Below, piece after piece: positions 42,125 to 50,886 of a DNA stretch of 64,000 nucleotides; the first letter of the stretch is position 1, and each line of letters begins with the position of its first letter. Source of the DNA: Streptomyces sannanensis. Its GTDB lineage: Bacteria > Actinomycetota > Actinomycetes > Streptomycetales > Streptomycetaceae. The stretch lies in the NCBI RefSeq assembly GCF_039536205.1, contig NZ_BAAAYL010000001.1, positions 2,170,001-2,234,000 of the forward strand, written 5' to 3'. A model generated the notes under the pieces. That model searched no databases, was not told where the DNA came from, and was given only the letters and a program-made list of their open reading frames with translations. Made by a program: the position numbers and the translations under genes.

Positions 42125-42732
42125 TTTCCCAGGTCCGCCCTCAGCGTCTGGTTCACCAGCAGTGACATCGTGAACAAGGCCTTCGCCTCGGAGTCCGGCC
42201 AGGCGTCGAGCAGCTCCTGCGCCTCCTCCTCGCTCATCCCCTCGACCGGTCGGCCCTCCTGATCCCGCTCAACATGGCAGGCCGAGATCAGCGCAGGGGG
42301 AAACGTTTCGACGTTGTACTCCATGCCGGCGTCGGCCTGGGCCTCGGTCGGCGGGTGCTCGCGCAGCAGCTGCTCCCAGGCAGGCCTGGGCAGCGCGCGG
42401 AACGTCAGGGTGAGCGTGGCCTCGGCGAGTGCGCGCTGCGCGTCGTCGAGCGCGCCCGTGGCGGCCAGGACCTCGGGGTGGGCCTGCACCCAGTCCTCGC
42501 GTTGCTCCTCTGGCACGCCCAGTTCGATGGAGGCGGCCTGCGCCCGTGTGCGGGCCTTCGCCAGGTCGAGCGAGGCCTCGGTGACTGCCGTCTTCGCCGC
42601 CGGGTCGTCGCAGATCGACAGCGTCCGCTCCGGCAGCTTGCGGGCCCGCAGCCGCGCCATCTTGGCCGCCCAGTGGGCGTCCTTGGCGACGGCGGCGGCC
42701 GGAGGCTCAACAGTGGTGGAATGCATGGACAT
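42118..42732 (-). CDS. Tail assembly chaperone (short form)
   Basis: 204 residues from ATG 42732 with GGGGAGGG upstream. Helix-rich (DLAKARTRAQAASIELGVPE, ALAEATLTLTFRALPRPAWE). It ends LGKG at TGA 42118, next to the slippery GGGAAAA. It coats the tape measure while the tube polymerises, and lies between the major tail and tape-measure genes as expected. Confidence 0.85.
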   Translation of the reverse strand: MSMHSTTVEPPAAAVAKDAHWAAKMARLRARKLPERTLSICDDPAAKTAVTEASLDLAKARTRAQAASIELGVPEEQREDWVQAHPEVLAATGALDDAQRALAEATLTLTFRALPRPAWEQLLREHPPTEAQADAGMEYNVETFPPALISACHVERDQEGRPVEGMSEEEAQELLDAWPDSEAKALFTMSLLVNQTLRADLGKG

Positions 42733-42748
42733 GCGGCACCCTCCCCGC

Positions 42749-43240
42749 TCAGGCGCCGGCCGTCGGCACGGCGGCGTCGAGCGTCGGCAGCGCAGTGATC
42801 GCGAAGGACACCTTGAACTTCGCCGGCTCGGTGCCCGTGGTGTAGCTCGGGCTGCGGGAGCCGACCCGGACCGGGAAGATGTCCATCGACTTGGAATCGG
42901 GCTGGTCGCCCTTGCGGAGGATCACCACGAAGCCCTCCGTGTTCTTCGACAGGAGCGTCTCGATCGTGTCCCCGGTCTTGTCTTCGTAGAACGTCAGCGC
43001 GGAGTTCTCGGCCTTGTCCTCACCCGGGATGTTCGAGGTGAACGCGGACCCCATGTCAGGGGTGTCGATCGGGGAGTTCTCCAGGCCGAAGCCTTCGATG
43101 TCGGAGATGGCGCCGGACAGGTCGGTTCCGTTGGCGGCGCCGAGCTCAGTGCGGGTCGGGATGTTGGTCTCGGCCGCGATGGCCTTGAGGAAGTAGAACT
43201 TGGTGACGCCGCGGCGCATGAACCGCTGGGTGGTAGCCAA
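42749..43240 (-). CDS. Major tail protein
   Basis: 163 residues using TTG 43240 (GTGAG upstream), or about 156 from ATG 43219. Beta-rich tube protein: FYFLKAIAAETNIPTRTELG, SDIEGFGLENSPIDTPDMGS, DTIETLLSKNTEGFVVILRK and a C-terminal FKVSFAITALP strand. It precedes the tail chaperones in transcription, the standard place. The start codon is uncertain. Confidence 0.78.
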   Translation of the reverse strand: MATTQRFMRRGVTKFYFLKAIAAETNIPTRTELGAANGTDLSGAISDIEGFGLENSPIDTPDMGSAFTSNIPGEDKAENSALTFYEDKTGDTIETLLSKNTEGFVVILRKGDQPDSKSMDIFPVRVGSRSPSYTTGTEPAKFKVSFAITALPTLDAAVPTAGA

Positions 43241-43396
43241 GTGGGTGGTCTCACTCTCTGGGGACCCTGCCTCCGAGAGTGGCGCGCGCCGGAGGCCCGT
43301 CCCCGACACGTCGCACGTCATACGACAGGGGATGCGGCCCGTACCGGTGCTGGCCGGGCGTCCGCGAGGGGCCTCCGCGGTGAGGTAGCAGTGACG

Positions 43397-43834
43397 TCAG
43401 GACCCGAGAGAGGTCACCGTGAGGACGTACCGCTGCACGTAACTGTATACGCCGCTGCTGACGGAGACGCCTTCCTCCTTGTCCAACTCCCGTCCGATGA
43501 CGGCACATCCAGTCACGGTGATCGCATTCGCGTACCCGCCCACCGTGGTGCGGGCCACCAGGGCGGCACGGACCTTGTCGGCCATCCACTCCGCCTGCTC
43601 GGCGGTTGTAGCGACCGAGGTCACCTGCAGCAGGACGCGGGCATCCGCGTCACCATCACCGAACACCGGCCCGGAGGTTGTGATGCCCAGCGGGTACAGC
43701 ACGCTGTACGGCACCGTGGCCCCGGTCGGTGTGCTCGTCGCAGTGGGGGCGGTGCCGTAGCCGCAGGAGCGGCCAGTCGCGGTGGCGAGCATCGTCTGCA
43801 CCGCAAGCGATACCACTCGCCCTGACACCGGCAT
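43397..43834 (-). CDS. Tail terminator-like protein
   Basis: 145 residues from ATG 43834. Text: ATVPYSVLYPLGITTSGPVF, DADARVLLQVTSVATTAEQA, WMADKVRAALVARTTVGGYA. The strand-helix order fits the gpU/tail-terminator or minor tail completion family. It lies between the connectors and the major tail gene. Confidence 0.65.
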   Translation of the reverse strand: MPVSGRVVSLAVQTMLATATGRSCGYGTAPTATSTPTGATVPYSVLYPLGITTSGPVFGDGDADARVLLQVTSVATTAEQAEWMADKVRAALVARTTVGGYANAITVTGCAVIGRELDKEEGVSVSSGVYSYVQRYVLTVTSLGS

Positions 43835-43836
43835 GG

Positions 43837-44088
43837 TTACTCCTCGTCCTGGGTAATGCGGCTGGCGATGACGTCGGCCTCTGTGTCGTGCAGTGCGTAG
43901 CGCAGCATCCCCACCCGGTCCCACACCGGCAGGTCTGTGGGCGAGGACCCCAGCAAGAGCCCCAGCGCGCCGTCCTCGTCCACGATTTCCGCGACGAGGA
44001 TCATCCGGGACAGCAGGCCATAGCCGTGCCGGTCCAAGACATCGGCGATCGCCGTGTGCAGGTCGCTGGCCAGGTCAGGCGCAGTCAT
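43837..44088 (-). CDS. Small late protein
   Basis: 83 residues from ATG 44088, coupled to the previous gene (overlap 4 nt). Acidic and helical (ADVLDRHGYGLLSRMILVAE), possibly a connector accessory. The function is unknown. Confidence 0.65.
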   Translation of the reverse strand: MTAPDLASDLHTAIADVLDRHGYGLLSRMILVAEIVDEDGALGLLLGSSPTDLPVWDRVGMLRYALHDTEADVIASRITQDEE

Positions 44089-44522
44089 GAGCCGTCACCG
44101 ATCGCGTCCGCGAGCGCCGTGACGAACAAGGGCCTGATCTCCTCCACCGCCGGGCCGACGTGCGGGAAGGGCGGCTGATTGAAGACTCTTCCCAACGAGT
44201 CAGCCCCCACGAAGCCGTACTCCAGCCGCCTGGCCTGGGGCTTGTTGGTGCCCACGGTCGCGGTGACGGTCACGCCATCGGTCGAGACCTCGTGCGCCCA
44301 GCTGCGCCGGTAGTCGCCCGTGGGCGCGTTCGGCCCCGGCCTGCCGGAGGCCTTCGCCTTGATGCGGGTCTCCAGCAGCATCGCGTAGTGCTGCACGACC
44401 GCTGTGGCCTGCGGGAGCGTCAGTGCGGCCCGAGCATCCAGCGCCGCGGCGATCTGCACCGCATTCGAATAGGCGCCGGCCAGCGGGTGCGCGTTCGGAT
44501 GCGGGTTCAGCGGCGAGACCAT
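44085..44522 (-). CDS. HK97 gp10-like connector protein
   Basis: 145 residues from ATG 44522. It begins with a helix (NAVQIAAALDARAALTLPQA) and then carries the gp10 pattern of a beta region (TDGVTVTATVGTNKPQARRL) with an aromatic end (YGFVGADSLGRVFNQPPFPH). It joins head to tail. Confidence 0.75.
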   Translation of the reverse strand: MVSPLNPHPNAHPLAGAYSNAVQIAAALDARAALTLPQATAVVQHYAMLLETRIKAKASGRPGPNAPTGDYRRSWAHEVSTDGVTVTATVGTNKPQARRLEYGFVGADSLGRVFNQPPFPHVGPAVEEIRPLFVTALADAIGDGS

Positions 44523-44963
44523 CTACAGGCCCCTCTCCTCGGGGATGGGCGGCTCCTTGCCGAGTGCCCACTCGGTGAGCTGGGCGAGCATGGCTCGCGT
44601 CAGCTCGTGCGGGCCGCCATCTTGCAGGTCATGGCGGGCGAGCGCCGCCTTCTCCAGCTCGGCCGCGTCGATCGCCGCCAGGAACGCGGCGGCGGCCTGG
44701 CCGGGGTCCGGCTGCTCTCCGACGACGACCCACGCCTCCCCCTCGAACACACTCTGTGCCGTGGTGCTCGGCGGCAGCTCCACCAGCAGCTGGGGAAACT
44801 GGCCGGCGACGTGGGTGAGGGCATAGGCCGCGACCGACGACGTCAGGTCATGGCCGTCGACCTCAAGTAGGTTTCCGGGCCCGCCTCCGGGCCCGTTCGT
44901 CTGGATGCGGACCCGCCGCACCCCTGAGGCTGAGGTAGGTGCAGAACTCTGATGTGTTATCAC
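44523..44963 (-). CDS. Hypothetical connector-region protein
   Basis: 146 residues from GTG 44963. A beta-rich front (LLEVDGHDLTSSVAAYALTH, FPQLLVELPPSTTAQSVFEG) and a helical acidic end. It lies between adaptor and gp10-like genes and may be a small head or tail accessory. Confidence 0.65.
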   Translation of the reverse strand: MITHQSSAPTSASGVRRVRIQTNGPGGGPGNLLEVDGHDLTSSVAAYALTHVAGQFPQLLVELPPSTTAQSVFEGEAWVVVGEQPDPGQAAAAFLAAIDAAELEKAALARHDLQDGGPHELTRAMLAQLTEWALGKEPPIPEERGL

Positions 44964-45002
44964 CTACCTCAGCCTACGCGGCTCCCGTATCTCAAGCAGT
45001 TG

Positions 45003-45428
45003 TCACCCAGGCGGGGTGATCTCGTCCAGGCGGGTGACTCGCACGATCTCCACCGTGGATGCCTCCGACGGGTCAAGGACCTGCCAGGTGCGCCCCGTTG
45101 TTGCCGCATGCTGGCCTGCTGCGGCAATCACTTCCACTCGGTCGTAGCGGGCGGGCACGGGCGCCGAGATCGGTGTGAGCAGTCGGTACCAGGAGACCGT
45201 GTCGTCGAGCCATTCGCGCCCGAGGACGTGCTGGGCGGTGACCTGGCCGTGGCCGGAGAGGACCGCGCCGGTCCCCTCGTACACAGTCGTGGCCGGCACC
45301 GGGCCGAGCAGGCCGGTATCCGCATCGAGGACCGGGGTGCCGGTCGGCCTGGTGATGCGGACTGTGTCCACCAGGACTTCGGACTCGAGGCGCTGCCGCT
45401 CGGCCTCTTTATCGATCGGCGTCGTCAC
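45003..45428 (-). CDS. Head-tail adaptor, copy 2 (DUF6093-like)
   Basis: 141 residues from GTG 45428, overlapping the previous stop. LVDTVRITRPTGTPVLDADT is followed by TTVYEGTGAVLSGHGQVTAQ and a domain end ASTVEIVRVTRLDEITPPG. It is plainly homologous to the gene just upstream, so the adaptor was duplicated in tandem. Such proteins form the ring between portal and tail. Confidence 0.75.
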   Translation of the reverse strand: MTTPIDKEAERQRLESEVLVDTVRITRPTGTPVLDADTGLLGPVPATTVYEGTGAVLSGHGQVTAQHVLGREWLDDTVSWYRLLTPISAPVPARYDRVEVIAAAGQHAATTGRTWQVLDPSEASTVEIVRVTRLDEITPPG

Positions 45429-45859
45429 GAGGACCCCGTGGTCTGCGTGTTTTGGTCGAGGAAGGTCGTACGGACGACGGCGAGAGTCGACGTCTGTCCG
45501 ATGTCCAGTACGCGCCAGGTGCGGCCGATGGCGGCGGGGTCGGCCGCCTGGGTGACGCTGACCGTGTCCCCCCGGGAGGCCACAGGCGCATCCAGCGGGG
45601 TGAACAGCTTGTACTTCGACGTGGAGTCGTCGAAGTACGCCTGGCCCTCCAGGTGCAGGACGATCCCCGGCCCGCCGTCGGGGAAAACTCCGCCGTTGCC
45701 TTCGTAGATGGCGATGGGCGGGCCGGGCTCGTACTGGCCAGTGTCCGGGTTGAATACCGGCTCCCCCGGCCGGGTGATCTTGACGGTGTCGGTGAGGATC
45801 TTGCGCTCGATAATGTCGCTGACAGCCCCCAGAGTCAGCCCCTCAGTGGGTGTACTCAT
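45425..45859 (-). CDS. Head-tail adaptor, copy 1 (DUF6093-like)
   Basis: 144 residues from ATG 45859. LTDTVKITRPGEPVFNPDTG, PIAIYEGNGGVFPDGGPGIV and WRVLDIGQTSTLAVVRTTFL parallel the following paralogue segment by segment. It is the first connector gene after cargo island 2; the gap from the island's MurF stop is only 77 nt. Confidence 0.75.
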   Translation of the reverse strand: MSTPTEGLTLGAVSDIIERKILTDTVKITRPGEPVFNPDTGQYEPGPPIAIYEGNGGVFPDGGPGIVLHLEGQAYFDDSTSKYKLFTPLDAPVASRGDTVSVTQAADPAAIGRTWRVLDIGQTSTLAVVRTTFLDQNTQTTGSS

Positions 45860-45936
45860 GTGTTCGAGCGTAGAGGCTGCCACCGACACCCAATCTGTTC
45901 TCCTCTCGCGGCCCAGGGCCACCCGATGCGGCGTGC

Positions 45937-47337
45937 CTACGCGGCCGTCATATCGGCCTGAAGGACGTCGGCGAAGTGCTCCAAGCCAACCGAGCGCGAG
46001 GCCTTCACGAGAACCACGTCACCGCTCTTGAGTAAGCCGTGCAGAACCGGCAACAGGCCGTCCGGATCGGCAGCCGATTCGATCTGCGGGGGCGAGGAGC
46101 TGAGACGCGCAGCATCGCTGAGTGCCATGGCCTCGCTGGTGGTGCCCACCGTCACCAGGACATCGATGCCCAACTCGCCGACGAGACGTCCAATCTCCGC
46201 GTGGGCTGCACGCGAGGCATCACCGAGTTCCTTCATCTCGCCCAGCACGGCGACCTTCCGTCGCCCCTGGGCAAGGGACTTAAGCGAGTGGAGTCCGGCA
46301 CGCATGGATTCGACATTGGCGTTGAAGGCGTCATTGATGATCGTCACGCCATCGGCGCGTTCGAGAACCTGGAGCCTGCCGGCCGACACGGGGTCGGCGG
46401 CGGACAGCGCCTCGGCAATCTGGGCCGTGGCCATGCCAAGCGAGTGGGCAGCAGCTGCCACCGCGAGCGCATTGTGAACCTGGTGCGCACCCAGCAGGCG
46501 CAGGGCGACGGAGGCCGAGCCCTGCGGTGTGTGCAGAACAAACGTGGCGCGGCCAGCAGTGATACGGATATCGGTGGCCCGGATGTCGGCGCTGCCGCCG
46601 GTTCCATACGTCACAACGGCGGCCACCGTCCGGTGGGCCATCGCGGCGACCAGGTCATCATCGGCATTCAGGACCGCGACGCCGCCCTCGGCTACCGGAG
46701 GGAGCGCCTGAACCAGCTCGCTCTTGGCGTCGGCAATGGCTCGCCGGCTGCCGAACTCCCCGACGTGCGCGGAGCCGATGTTGAGGACGATGCCCAGGCT
46801 CGGCGGGGTGAGCGAGGTAAGGTACGCGATGTCGCCTTGATGTCGCGCGCCCATCTCCAGAATGAGGTAACGGGTGGACTCGCTGGCGCGCAGCACGGTG
46901 AGCGGCAGACCGATCTCCGTGTTGAACGAGCCCGGCGTAGCGACGGTTTCCCCATGGCGGCTGAGGACCTGCGCGAGGAGGTCCTTGGTGGTTGTCTTCC
47001 CCGCGGAGCCGGTCAGGGCGACGACCTGTGCGTTGGCGGTGCGGGTGAGAACGTGCTGCGCGAGCCGGCCGAGGGCCGCAGTGACATCGGGGACGACGAC
47101 GGCGGGCACACCGACGGGGCGGGAAGCCAGGACGCATACGGCGCCTGCGGTGATGGCCTGGGGGACAAAGTCGTGTCCGTCGACGCGGGCGCCGGACACC
47201 GCGACGAACATGCCGCCAGGGTCTACATTCCGGGAGTCGCTGGCACTTTGACCGGTCACCCGCACAAGGGGGTCGGGGGCATCGTGGAGGGTGCCGCCGG
47301 TGGCTTGGGCGATCTCGGTGAGCGTCAACGTAATCAC
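45937..47337 (-). CDS. MurF-like D-Ala-D-Ala-adding ligase
   Basis: 466 residues from GTG 47337, overlapping the C39 stop by 4 nt. Full-length Mur ligase: P-loop VVALTGSAGKTTTKDLL (about 106-120), central domain ILEMGARHQGDIAYLT, the carbamylated-lysine segment IADAKSELVQAL, and C-terminal INDAFNANVESMRAG with VAVLGEMKELGDASRAAH. MurF normally joins a dipeptide to UDP-MurNAc-tripeptide. Nothing is missing, so it is probably active, either on the wall precursor or on a related substrate. It is last in the island operon. Confidence 0.85.
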   Translation of the reverse strand: MITLTLTEIAQATGGTLHDAPDPLVRVTGQSASDSRNVDPGGMFVAVSGARVDGHDFVPQAITAGAVCVLASRPVGVPAVVVPDVTAALGRLAQHVLTRTANAQVVALTGSAGKTTTKDLLAQVLSRHGETVATPGSFNTEIGLPLTVLRASESTRYLILEMGARHQGDIAYLTSLTPPSLGIVLNIGSAHVGEFGSRRAIADAKSELVQALPPVAEGGVAVLNADDDLVAAMAHRTVAAVVTYGTGGSADIRATDIRITAGRATFVLHTPQGSASVALRLLGAHQVHNALAVAAAAHSLGMATAQIAEALSAADPVSAGRLQVLERADGVTIINDAFNANVESMRAGLHSLKSLAQGRRKVAVLGEMKELGDASRAAHAEIGRLVGELGIDVLVTVGTTSEAMALSDAARLSSSPPQIESAADPDGLLPVLHGLLKSGDVVLVKASRSVGLEHFADVLQADMTAA

Positions 47338-47885
47338 GCGGGGATCCTTCCGGCGATGAGGGGGGCGAAGGTGATCGCGCGCCCGGAATAGGAGGCGGCC
47401 ACCCTGCTGAGCGGCACCCGACCATGCGTCTGGCCCCAGGCGGACGGGTCGCGAATGAGGATGACGGGGTCCGGTCCGGCCTCGTAACCGCGGGCGATGA
47501 TGAGGTGGCCGCCACGGCGCCCGTCGTCGGGAAGCTGCTCAGTGACCGAGATGATGAGGGGGGCGTCAGCAAGTCGGCTCACGAGGCTGTCGACCGCAAC
47601 GGGCTCGGCGCGGCCTGGCACTCCGAAGTCAGTCGCCAGGTCGGCGATGCCGGCGTGAAGCCAGCCCCGAGGGGTCAGGGCCTCGCGCTTGACGCCCAGC
47701 TTCAGCAGCTCGGTCACTGAGGGGGCCTCGCGGCCGTAGGCGAGAAGGATCATCCGTAGTGCTGCCATGCCGCACGCTCTATCCGACCACTCGATGCGGT
47801 CCCCGAGCGCCCACCCTCCGTGGAGGTCCCATTCATCGGGCTCGATGCGCTGACGACACATGGGCACATCGTGGACGCGGGACAT
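47334..47885 (-). CDS. C39-family cysteine peptidase
   Basis: 183 residues, stand-alone, without transporter or signal peptide. The catalytic triad can be placed at Cys38 (RACGMAALRMILLAYG), His127 (GRRGGHLIIARGYE) and Asp146 (VILIRDPSAWGQT). C39-type peptidases cut after double-Gly leaders or act on peptide bonds in the cytosol. It sits between Ddl (17-nt gap) and MurF (overlap), so it probably trims or ligates a peptide in that pathway. Confidence 0.8.
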   Translation of the reverse strand: MSRVHDVPMCRQRIEPDEWDLHGGWALGDRIEWSDRACGMAALRMILLAYGREAPSVTELLKLGVKREALTPRGWLHAGIADLATDFGVPGRAEPVAVDSLVSRLADAPLIISVTEQLPDDGRRGGHLIIARGYEAGPDPVILIRDPSAWGQTHGRVPLSRVAASYSGRAITFAPLIAGRIPA

Positions 47886-47902
47886 GGCAGCACTCCGGTC
47901 GT

Positions 47903-48982
47903 TCAGGCAGTGGCCTCCCGCTCGGAGAAGAGGCCAGTGAAGACGGGCCTGGGCAGAGGCACATCGTACGGGGCCCGGGCCATGGCTTCGTGGAGCATGG
48001 CCACAACGACATCAGTGTGTGTGAGCCCATGCAGGGCCGCACCGACGACGAAGTTGCTGTCTCGGGACATGCCCGGCGTCGTGTTCACCTCCAGCGCGTA
48101 TGCCTCCCTGTCGGTGACGATGAAATCCACCCGTGCCGCACCGTGACAGTCCAGGCCGTCCCAGAGCGTCTTGGCATACCCGGTCACGGCGGATAGCAGG
48201 TCCCCCGTCAGACCCGCCTTTGTAACCGACACGGTACCCACGGAATCGGCGTCCAGCTTCGCTTCCGCGTCGTAGAACTCGCCGGAGTGCACGTTCGTGG
48301 CCAGGGGCGGGAAGACCAGGACGCCGTTGGGCAGTTCCAGCATGCCTACCGTCACCGGCGTTCCCGGCAGGTACTCCTCCACTAAGACGGGGGAGGCGTC
48401 CACACGGGCGGCGTCCCCAAGGGCTGCCGCCAGCTCTTCCGGGTTGTGCACCAGACTCATCCCCACGCTGGAACCGCCGAGGGTCGGTTTGACCATCACC
48501 GGCCACCCCAGCCACTCCACCGGGTTGGCGGACCACACATGCCACAGCGGCGTGGGGATGCCCAGGCTCTCCATGAACCGCTTACACCGGATCTTGTCCG
48601 CGGCCACTGCAGAAGCAGCCACACCGCTTCCGCAGTACGGCATGCGCAGGTAGTCCAGCAGCCCTTGCAGCCGGCCGTCCTCCCCAAACGGGCCGTGCAG
48701 GTTGGACAGCGCCACCTGGTACGAAGCCAGCTCCTGAACGAACTGCGGCTCGCACGGATCGAGGATCTGGAACCGCGCGCCGATCTCGGTGAGTGCCTCG
48801 GACAGTGCCGTGACCGACATCTGCTCTGGCGGGCACTTAGCGGCGTAGAGCTGGTCCTCTGCGGACACCGGTCCGTAGACCAGGGCCACGTGCAGTCCCT
48901 TCTGGCTCCGCTGCCAGGTGCGAAGTGTCTCGACGGACTCCTGCACCGCCGCGATGTTATGGGAGTCGAGGAAGACGGTCAT
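47903..48982 (-). CDS. D-alanine-D-alanine ligase-like ATP-grasp enzyme
   Basis: 359 residues from ATG 48982, overlapping the DapF stop (ATGA). The Ddl motifs are complete: LSNLHGPFGEDGRLQG, AASAVAADKIRCKRFMESLG, VKPTLGGSSVGMSL, VLVEEYLPGTPVTVGML and ALEVNTTPGMSRDSNF. It joins two amino acids, usually two D-Ala. The specificity residues differ enough from cellular Ddl that D-Ala-D-X or another dipeptide is possible. It feeds MurF encoded two genes later. Confidence 0.87.
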   Translation of the reverse strand: MTVFLDSHNIAAVQESVETLRTWQRSQKGLHVALVYGPVSAEDQLYAAKCPPEQMSVTALSEALTEIGARFQILDPCEPQFVQELASYQVALSNLHGPFGEDGRLQGLLDYLRMPYCGSGVAASAVAADKIRCKRFMESLGIPTPLWHVWSANPVEWLGWPVMVKPTLGGSSVGMSLVHNPEELAAALGDAARVDASPVLVEEYLPGTPVTVGMLELPNGVLVFPPLATNVHSGEFYDAEAKLDADSVGTVSVTKAGLTGDLLSAVTGYAKTLWDGLDCHGAARVDFIVTDREAYALEVNTTPGMSRDSNFVVGAALHGLTHTDVVVAMLHEAMARAPYDVPLPRPVFTGLFSEREATA

Positions 48983-49776
48983 GCGATCACTCCTTCGAAC
49001 GAGTGGGTGACGGGCCCACCAACCCAGAAGGCCCGTGGGCGATCGGTGTGGGGACGGACAGTGAGGGGTGTGCCGGCCTTGTTGTGCACGGTGACCGGGG
49101 CAGCGCCGACCAGGCCCCGATGCGCGGCGATGACGACGGCAGCAACGGCTCCGCTGCCGCATGACAGGGTTTCGGCCTCGACGCCCCGCTCGTAGGTGCG
49201 GATCTTCAGCTCCTGCCGACCGACCGACTGGACGAAGTTGACGTTCGTGCCAAGCGGTGCGAGCCGGTCGTGGTGGCGAACGATGCGGCCAAAGGCTTCC
49301 GCGTCGAGTCCGTCCACGTCATCGACGACAGCGACGACATGCTCAGTGCCGGTGTGCGCGGAGTCGAACCAGAACGGCCGGTGGTTCCACACAGCCTGAA
49401 CGCGCCGCATCTCGACCGCGCCGACCTCGGCCGTCACCTCTACGCTCTGCCCGTGCACGAGCCCCTGGTGCTCCACGCCGGCCATCACCAGGGTCATGTC
49501 CCTGAAGTGGTGGTCGCTGGCCGCGCACCATGCGGCGCATCGCAAGGCATTGCCGCACATGGTGGCGATCGATCCGTCGGCGTTGTAGCAGGTGACCCCG
49601 AGTACGGGCGGGGCGGAGCCGATCAGGGCACTGACGACCAGGCCGTCCGCGCCGATGCCGGTCCGCCGGGCACACAGGTCGCGGGCATCATGCGACCAGT
49701 CCTTTCCCAGGACCCCGGCGGGGCCAGTGAGCAGGATGAAGTCGTTCCCGGCTCCGTGCAGCTTTCGGAAGTCCAT
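48979..49776 (-). CDS. Diaminopimelate epimerase-like protein
   Basis: 265 residues from ATG 49776 with GGAGGAG upstream. The two catalytic cysteines are present: Cys74 in YNADGSIATMCGNALRC (usual CGNG reads CGNA) and Cys206 in YERGVEAETLSCGSGAVA. The substrate loop MDFRKLHGAGNDF is normal. It would convert LL- to meso-diaminopimelate or epimerise a related amino acid. Streptomyces walls use LL-DAP, so an extra epimerase could alter the wall precursor. First gene of the coupled DapF-Ddl-C39-MurF set. Confidence 0.85.
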   Translation of the reverse strand: MDFRKLHGAGNDFILLTGPAGVLGKDWSHDARDLCARRTGIGADGLVVSALIGSAPPVLGVTCYNADGSIATMCGNALRCAAWCAASDHHFRDMTLVMAGVEHQGLVHGQSVEVTAEVGAVEMRRVQAVWNHRPFWFDSAHTGTEHVVAVVDDVDGLDAEAFGRIVRHHDRLAPLGTNVNFVQSVGRQELKIRTYERGVEAETLSCGSGAVAAVVIAAHRGLVGAAPVTVHNKAGTPLTVRPHTDRPRAFWVGGPVTHSFEGVIA

Positions 49777-50029
49777 CCGATCTCCTCCTCGTCCTTCTCA
49801 AGCGGGTGCGAGAGGGCTGAGGGGCGTGCTCGCCCAGCCTCGGGACCATCGCGGGTCACGCGGCTATCCGAACAAGAGCCCCTTACGGGTGATGTGCGCG
49901 ATACGGCGGGGTGTCCTGGCGCAGGGCGCCCCCGTAACGAGCCGTGCTGCCTACCGGCTGGCGCCCGCGGGATGAGGCAGGACCAGAGTGGGAGTGAGCT
50001 CGTAGGTGGCGTTCACCGCCCGATGTCAT

Positions 50030-50494
50030 TCACGCGGTCGCTCCTCGCACTGCGAGAAGAGCCCAGGTGCACTTGGCCCCGCCGGCGAGAATGGTCCACC
50101 CCCAGTCAGAGGTCAGGGCGTGAACCAAGGCCAGGCCGCGGCCGCCTGTCGCCTCGCCCGGATCGGCCACAGGGCGGGGCGGCTTCTCGCTGAAATCGCG
50201 TACCTCGATGAGAAGCAGGCCTCCGCCGTATGAGGCGACGAGCTCGATGTCGCGCCCACCGGCGTGCACCACGGCATTGGCAATGAGTTCACCTGCTACG
50301 AGCATCGCGTCGTCAATGGCTCGGGGGACGCGCCACGCGTAAAGGATCGCCCGGAGCTCCCTGCGGACCCGTGGCACCTCAGATAACTCGCCGACAAGCC
50401 CCAGCGACATCTGTGACCTGGCCGGCATCTTGGGCCGTTCGCGCGGCTCCACGACGGCCACGAGTTCCGGGAAAGCTGTGGATTCGGTCTTCAC
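50030..50494 (-). CDS. RsbW/AbaA-like ATP-binding protein
   Basis: 154 residues from GTG 50494, overlapping the upstream stop by 4 nt. HATPase_c fold: N-box AGELIANAVVHAGGRD, G1-like IEVRDFSEKPP and G2 GEATGGRGLALVHALT. It is a stand-alone anti-sigma or signalling ATPase, abundant in Streptomyces next to XRE regulators. It probably tunes expression of the island. Confidence 0.82.
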   Translation of the reverse strand: MKTESTAFPELVAVVEPRERPKMPARSQMSLGLVGELSEVPRVRRELRAILYAWRVPRAIDDAMLVAGELIANAVVHAGGRDIELVASYGGGLLLIEVRDFSEKPPRPVADPGEATGGRGLALVHALTSDWGWTILAGGAKCTWALLAVRGATA

Positions 50495-50886
50495 GCGCGG
50501 ACACCACCCTCAGAGCGAGGCCCGTGCTCGGAAAGCAGGTAGCACGCCAGCGCCTTGTTGCAGAGCAGCCAAGAACGCAGGGCAGTGCGATCTGCCCGGT
50601 AGAAGGCAATCTCTGTTTCGGTGGTCGCGATCACGCCTTGCACCTTGCCGTCGACGATGTACTGCTCAATCGCCAGCCAGCCGGTGCGGGTGCTGCGCGG
50701 GGTGCCCACCGGCACCATGTCGTACAGCTCGGCAGCAACATCGCACCCCAGCGATTCAGCAAACTTCCGCAGCGAGTTCAGGGTTGCCGCCGCGACGCCC
50801 GAATCGATGGCGATCGTGTACAGCACAACCCGCTGACCGGCGATCGCTGAGTCAACTGCCTGCCGCTCAGATCTCCTAGCGTCCAT
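50491..50886 (-). CDS. Resolvase-N-terminal-like protein
   Basis: 131 residues from ATG 50886 (CAGGAG upstream). The Rossmann-like segment VVLYTIAIDSGVAAATLNSL, CDVAAELYDMVPVGTPRSTR and VDGKVQGVIATTETEIAFYR resemble the catalytic half of serine recombinases, without the DNA-binding half. The nucleophile serine and arginine pattern is not convincing, so it is probably a regulatory relative. A phage start-associated motif (CCTCTTGGAGAAG) lies 17-31 nt before the start. Confidence 0.6.
   Translation of the reverse strand: MDARRSERQAVDSAIAGQRVVLYTIAIDSGVAAATLNSLRKFAESLGCDVAAELYDMVPVGTPRSTRTGWLAIEQYIVDGKVQGVIATTETEIAFYRADRTALRSWLLCNKALACYLLSEHGPRSEGGVRA

Noticed and set aside
50491..50886. Functional serine integrase for the prophage
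   Set aside because: Only about 130 residues resemble the resolvase head; the large DNA-binding part is absent and the active-site pattern is unclear.
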